From contig NZ_MWOK01000004.1 of the NCBI RefSeq assembly GCF_012932145.1, positions 124,001 to 188,000 of the forward strand: a stretch of DNA of 64,000 bases. The letters run 5' to 3'. Position numbers and translations under genes: made by a program. A model generated the notes under the pieces. It was not told the origin of the DNA. It did not search any database and was given only the letters and a program-made list of their open reading frames with translations. Positions 63,480 to 64,000 of the stretch are shown piece after piece. This DNA comes from Acidovorax sp. SRB_14. GTDB taxonomy: Bacteria; Pseudomonadota; Gammaproteobacteria; Burkholderiales; Burkholderiaceae_C. Positions within the stretch are counted from its first letter, which is position 1. Every line of letters starts with the position of its first letter.

Positions 63480-64000
63480 ATGATCCACCTCCACCACTGC
63501 GTCAGCGCGCGCTCGTTTCGCCCCCTATGGATGCTCGAAGAGCTGCAGCTCCCTTACCGGCTGCACCTGCTGCCGTTCCCTCCGCGCACGCTGGCGCGCA
63601 GCTTTCTCGAGCGCAACCCGCTGGGCACGGTGCCGCTGCTGGTGCACGGCGACGTGCGCATGACCGAGTCCAGCGCCATGTGCCAGTACCTCGCGGCCTT
63701 GCGACCCGAGGCAGGGCTCGATGTGTCGGCCGCCGACCCGGCCTTTGGCGCCTACCTGAACTGGCTGCACATGGCCGATGCCACGCTCACCTTCCCGCAA
63801 ACGCTGGTGCTGCGCTACACGCATTTCGAGCCGCCCGCGCGCCGGCAGCCGCAGGTGGCGGACGACTATGGCCGCTGGTTCCTGGCGCGCCTGCGCGCCG
63901 TCGAAAGCGCCGCGGCCCGCAGCGACTGGCTCTGCCCTGGCCGCTTCACCGCCGCCGACGTGGCCGTGGGCTACGCCCTGCTGCTGGCCCAGCACCTGGG
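63480..64000 (+). CDS. glutathione S-transferase family protein (3' end outside window)
   Basis: 173 residues visible. N-terminal thioredoxin-like GST domain: HHCVSARSFRPLWMLEELQLPYRL, RNPLGTVPLLVHGDVRMTESSAMCQYLA (the NP-G-VP-L and ES-AI/M-YL landmarks), followed by the helical C-terminal domain up to the window edge (RFTAADVAVGYALLLAQHLG). It starts at the ATG at 63480. The final residues are missing, and the substrate is unknown. Confidence 0.9.
   Translation, partial: MIHLHHCVSARSFRPLWMLEELQLPYRLHLLPFPPRTLARSFLERNPLGTVPLLVHGDVRMTESSAMCQYLAALRPEAGLDVSAADPAFGAYLNWLHMADATLTFPQTLVLRYTHFEPPARRQPQVADDYGRWFLARLRAVESAAARSDWLCPGRFTAADVAVGYALLLAQHL

Overview
The window reads as chromosome of a high-GC betaproteobacterium of the family Comamonadaceae (Acidovorax-like). 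The grounds are the protein families (Bug/TctC receptors, Gram-negative trimeric-type porin, double-length UvrA), an S-adenosylhomocysteine riboswitch of the type found in beta/gammaproteobacteria, and a short interspersed repeat present in at least eight or nine places. No rRNA, tRNA, CRISPR array, phage or insertion sequence was seen. The taxonomic call is inference from sequence recollection, not from a search.

Layout. 1-2.8 kb: rpsI (cut by the window edge) and rplM, then an orphan membrane Ser/Thr kinase. 3-9 kb: rlmJ, an RlpA-like lipoprotein and an OmpW-like porin with an FNR-type box, then a methyl-cycle block on the minus strand: SAH riboswitch - ahcY - tlyA-like methyltransferase - metF. 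9-18 kb: a small repetitive lipoprotein, prfC, a HAD phosphatase, a beta-propeller protein, two Bug-type solute receptors around a LysR regulator, and a divergent Lrp/ornithine-cyclodeaminase pair.

18.4-32.7 kb is a respiratory island. On the minus strand it carries norE-norF and a compact cbb3-like oxidase (CcoN-like, CcoO-like, extra cytochrome c, Sco, CtaG-like). On the plus strand it carries norC-norB-norQ-polyferredoxin-norD, with a perfect FNR/DNR box between the two arms. Directly downstream is a cyanide-insensitive-type bd oxidase (cydA, cydB, DUF2474 microprotein). Together these genes serve nitric oxide reduction and low-oxygen respiration.

33-49 kb: a 1953-residue UvrA made of two tandem UvrA copies, an ABC-type amino-acid receptor, a porin, an MHS-family transporter, the acetate permease pair (DUF485-actP), and a cNMP/CBS/nucleotidyltransferase gene coupled to a DEDDh exonuclease. 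49-62 kb: a long minus-strand run in which leucine/isovalerate degradation genes (methylcrotonyl-CoA carboxylase beta and alpha, methylglutaconyl-CoA hydratase, HMG-CoA lyase) are interleaved with bioA-bioF-bioD, the makers of the carboxylase's own cofactor. Many start/stop overlaps (ATGA, GTGA) suggest translational coupling. The window ends with an AraC-type regulator and a truncated glutathione S-transferase.

The most unusual structure is the repeat family. Copies lie in gene spacers, but three sit in frame inside the giant uvrA (two encode the same TPDSIAD peptide), one lies in the carboxylase beta gene and one forms the N-terminus of a DUF1289 protein.
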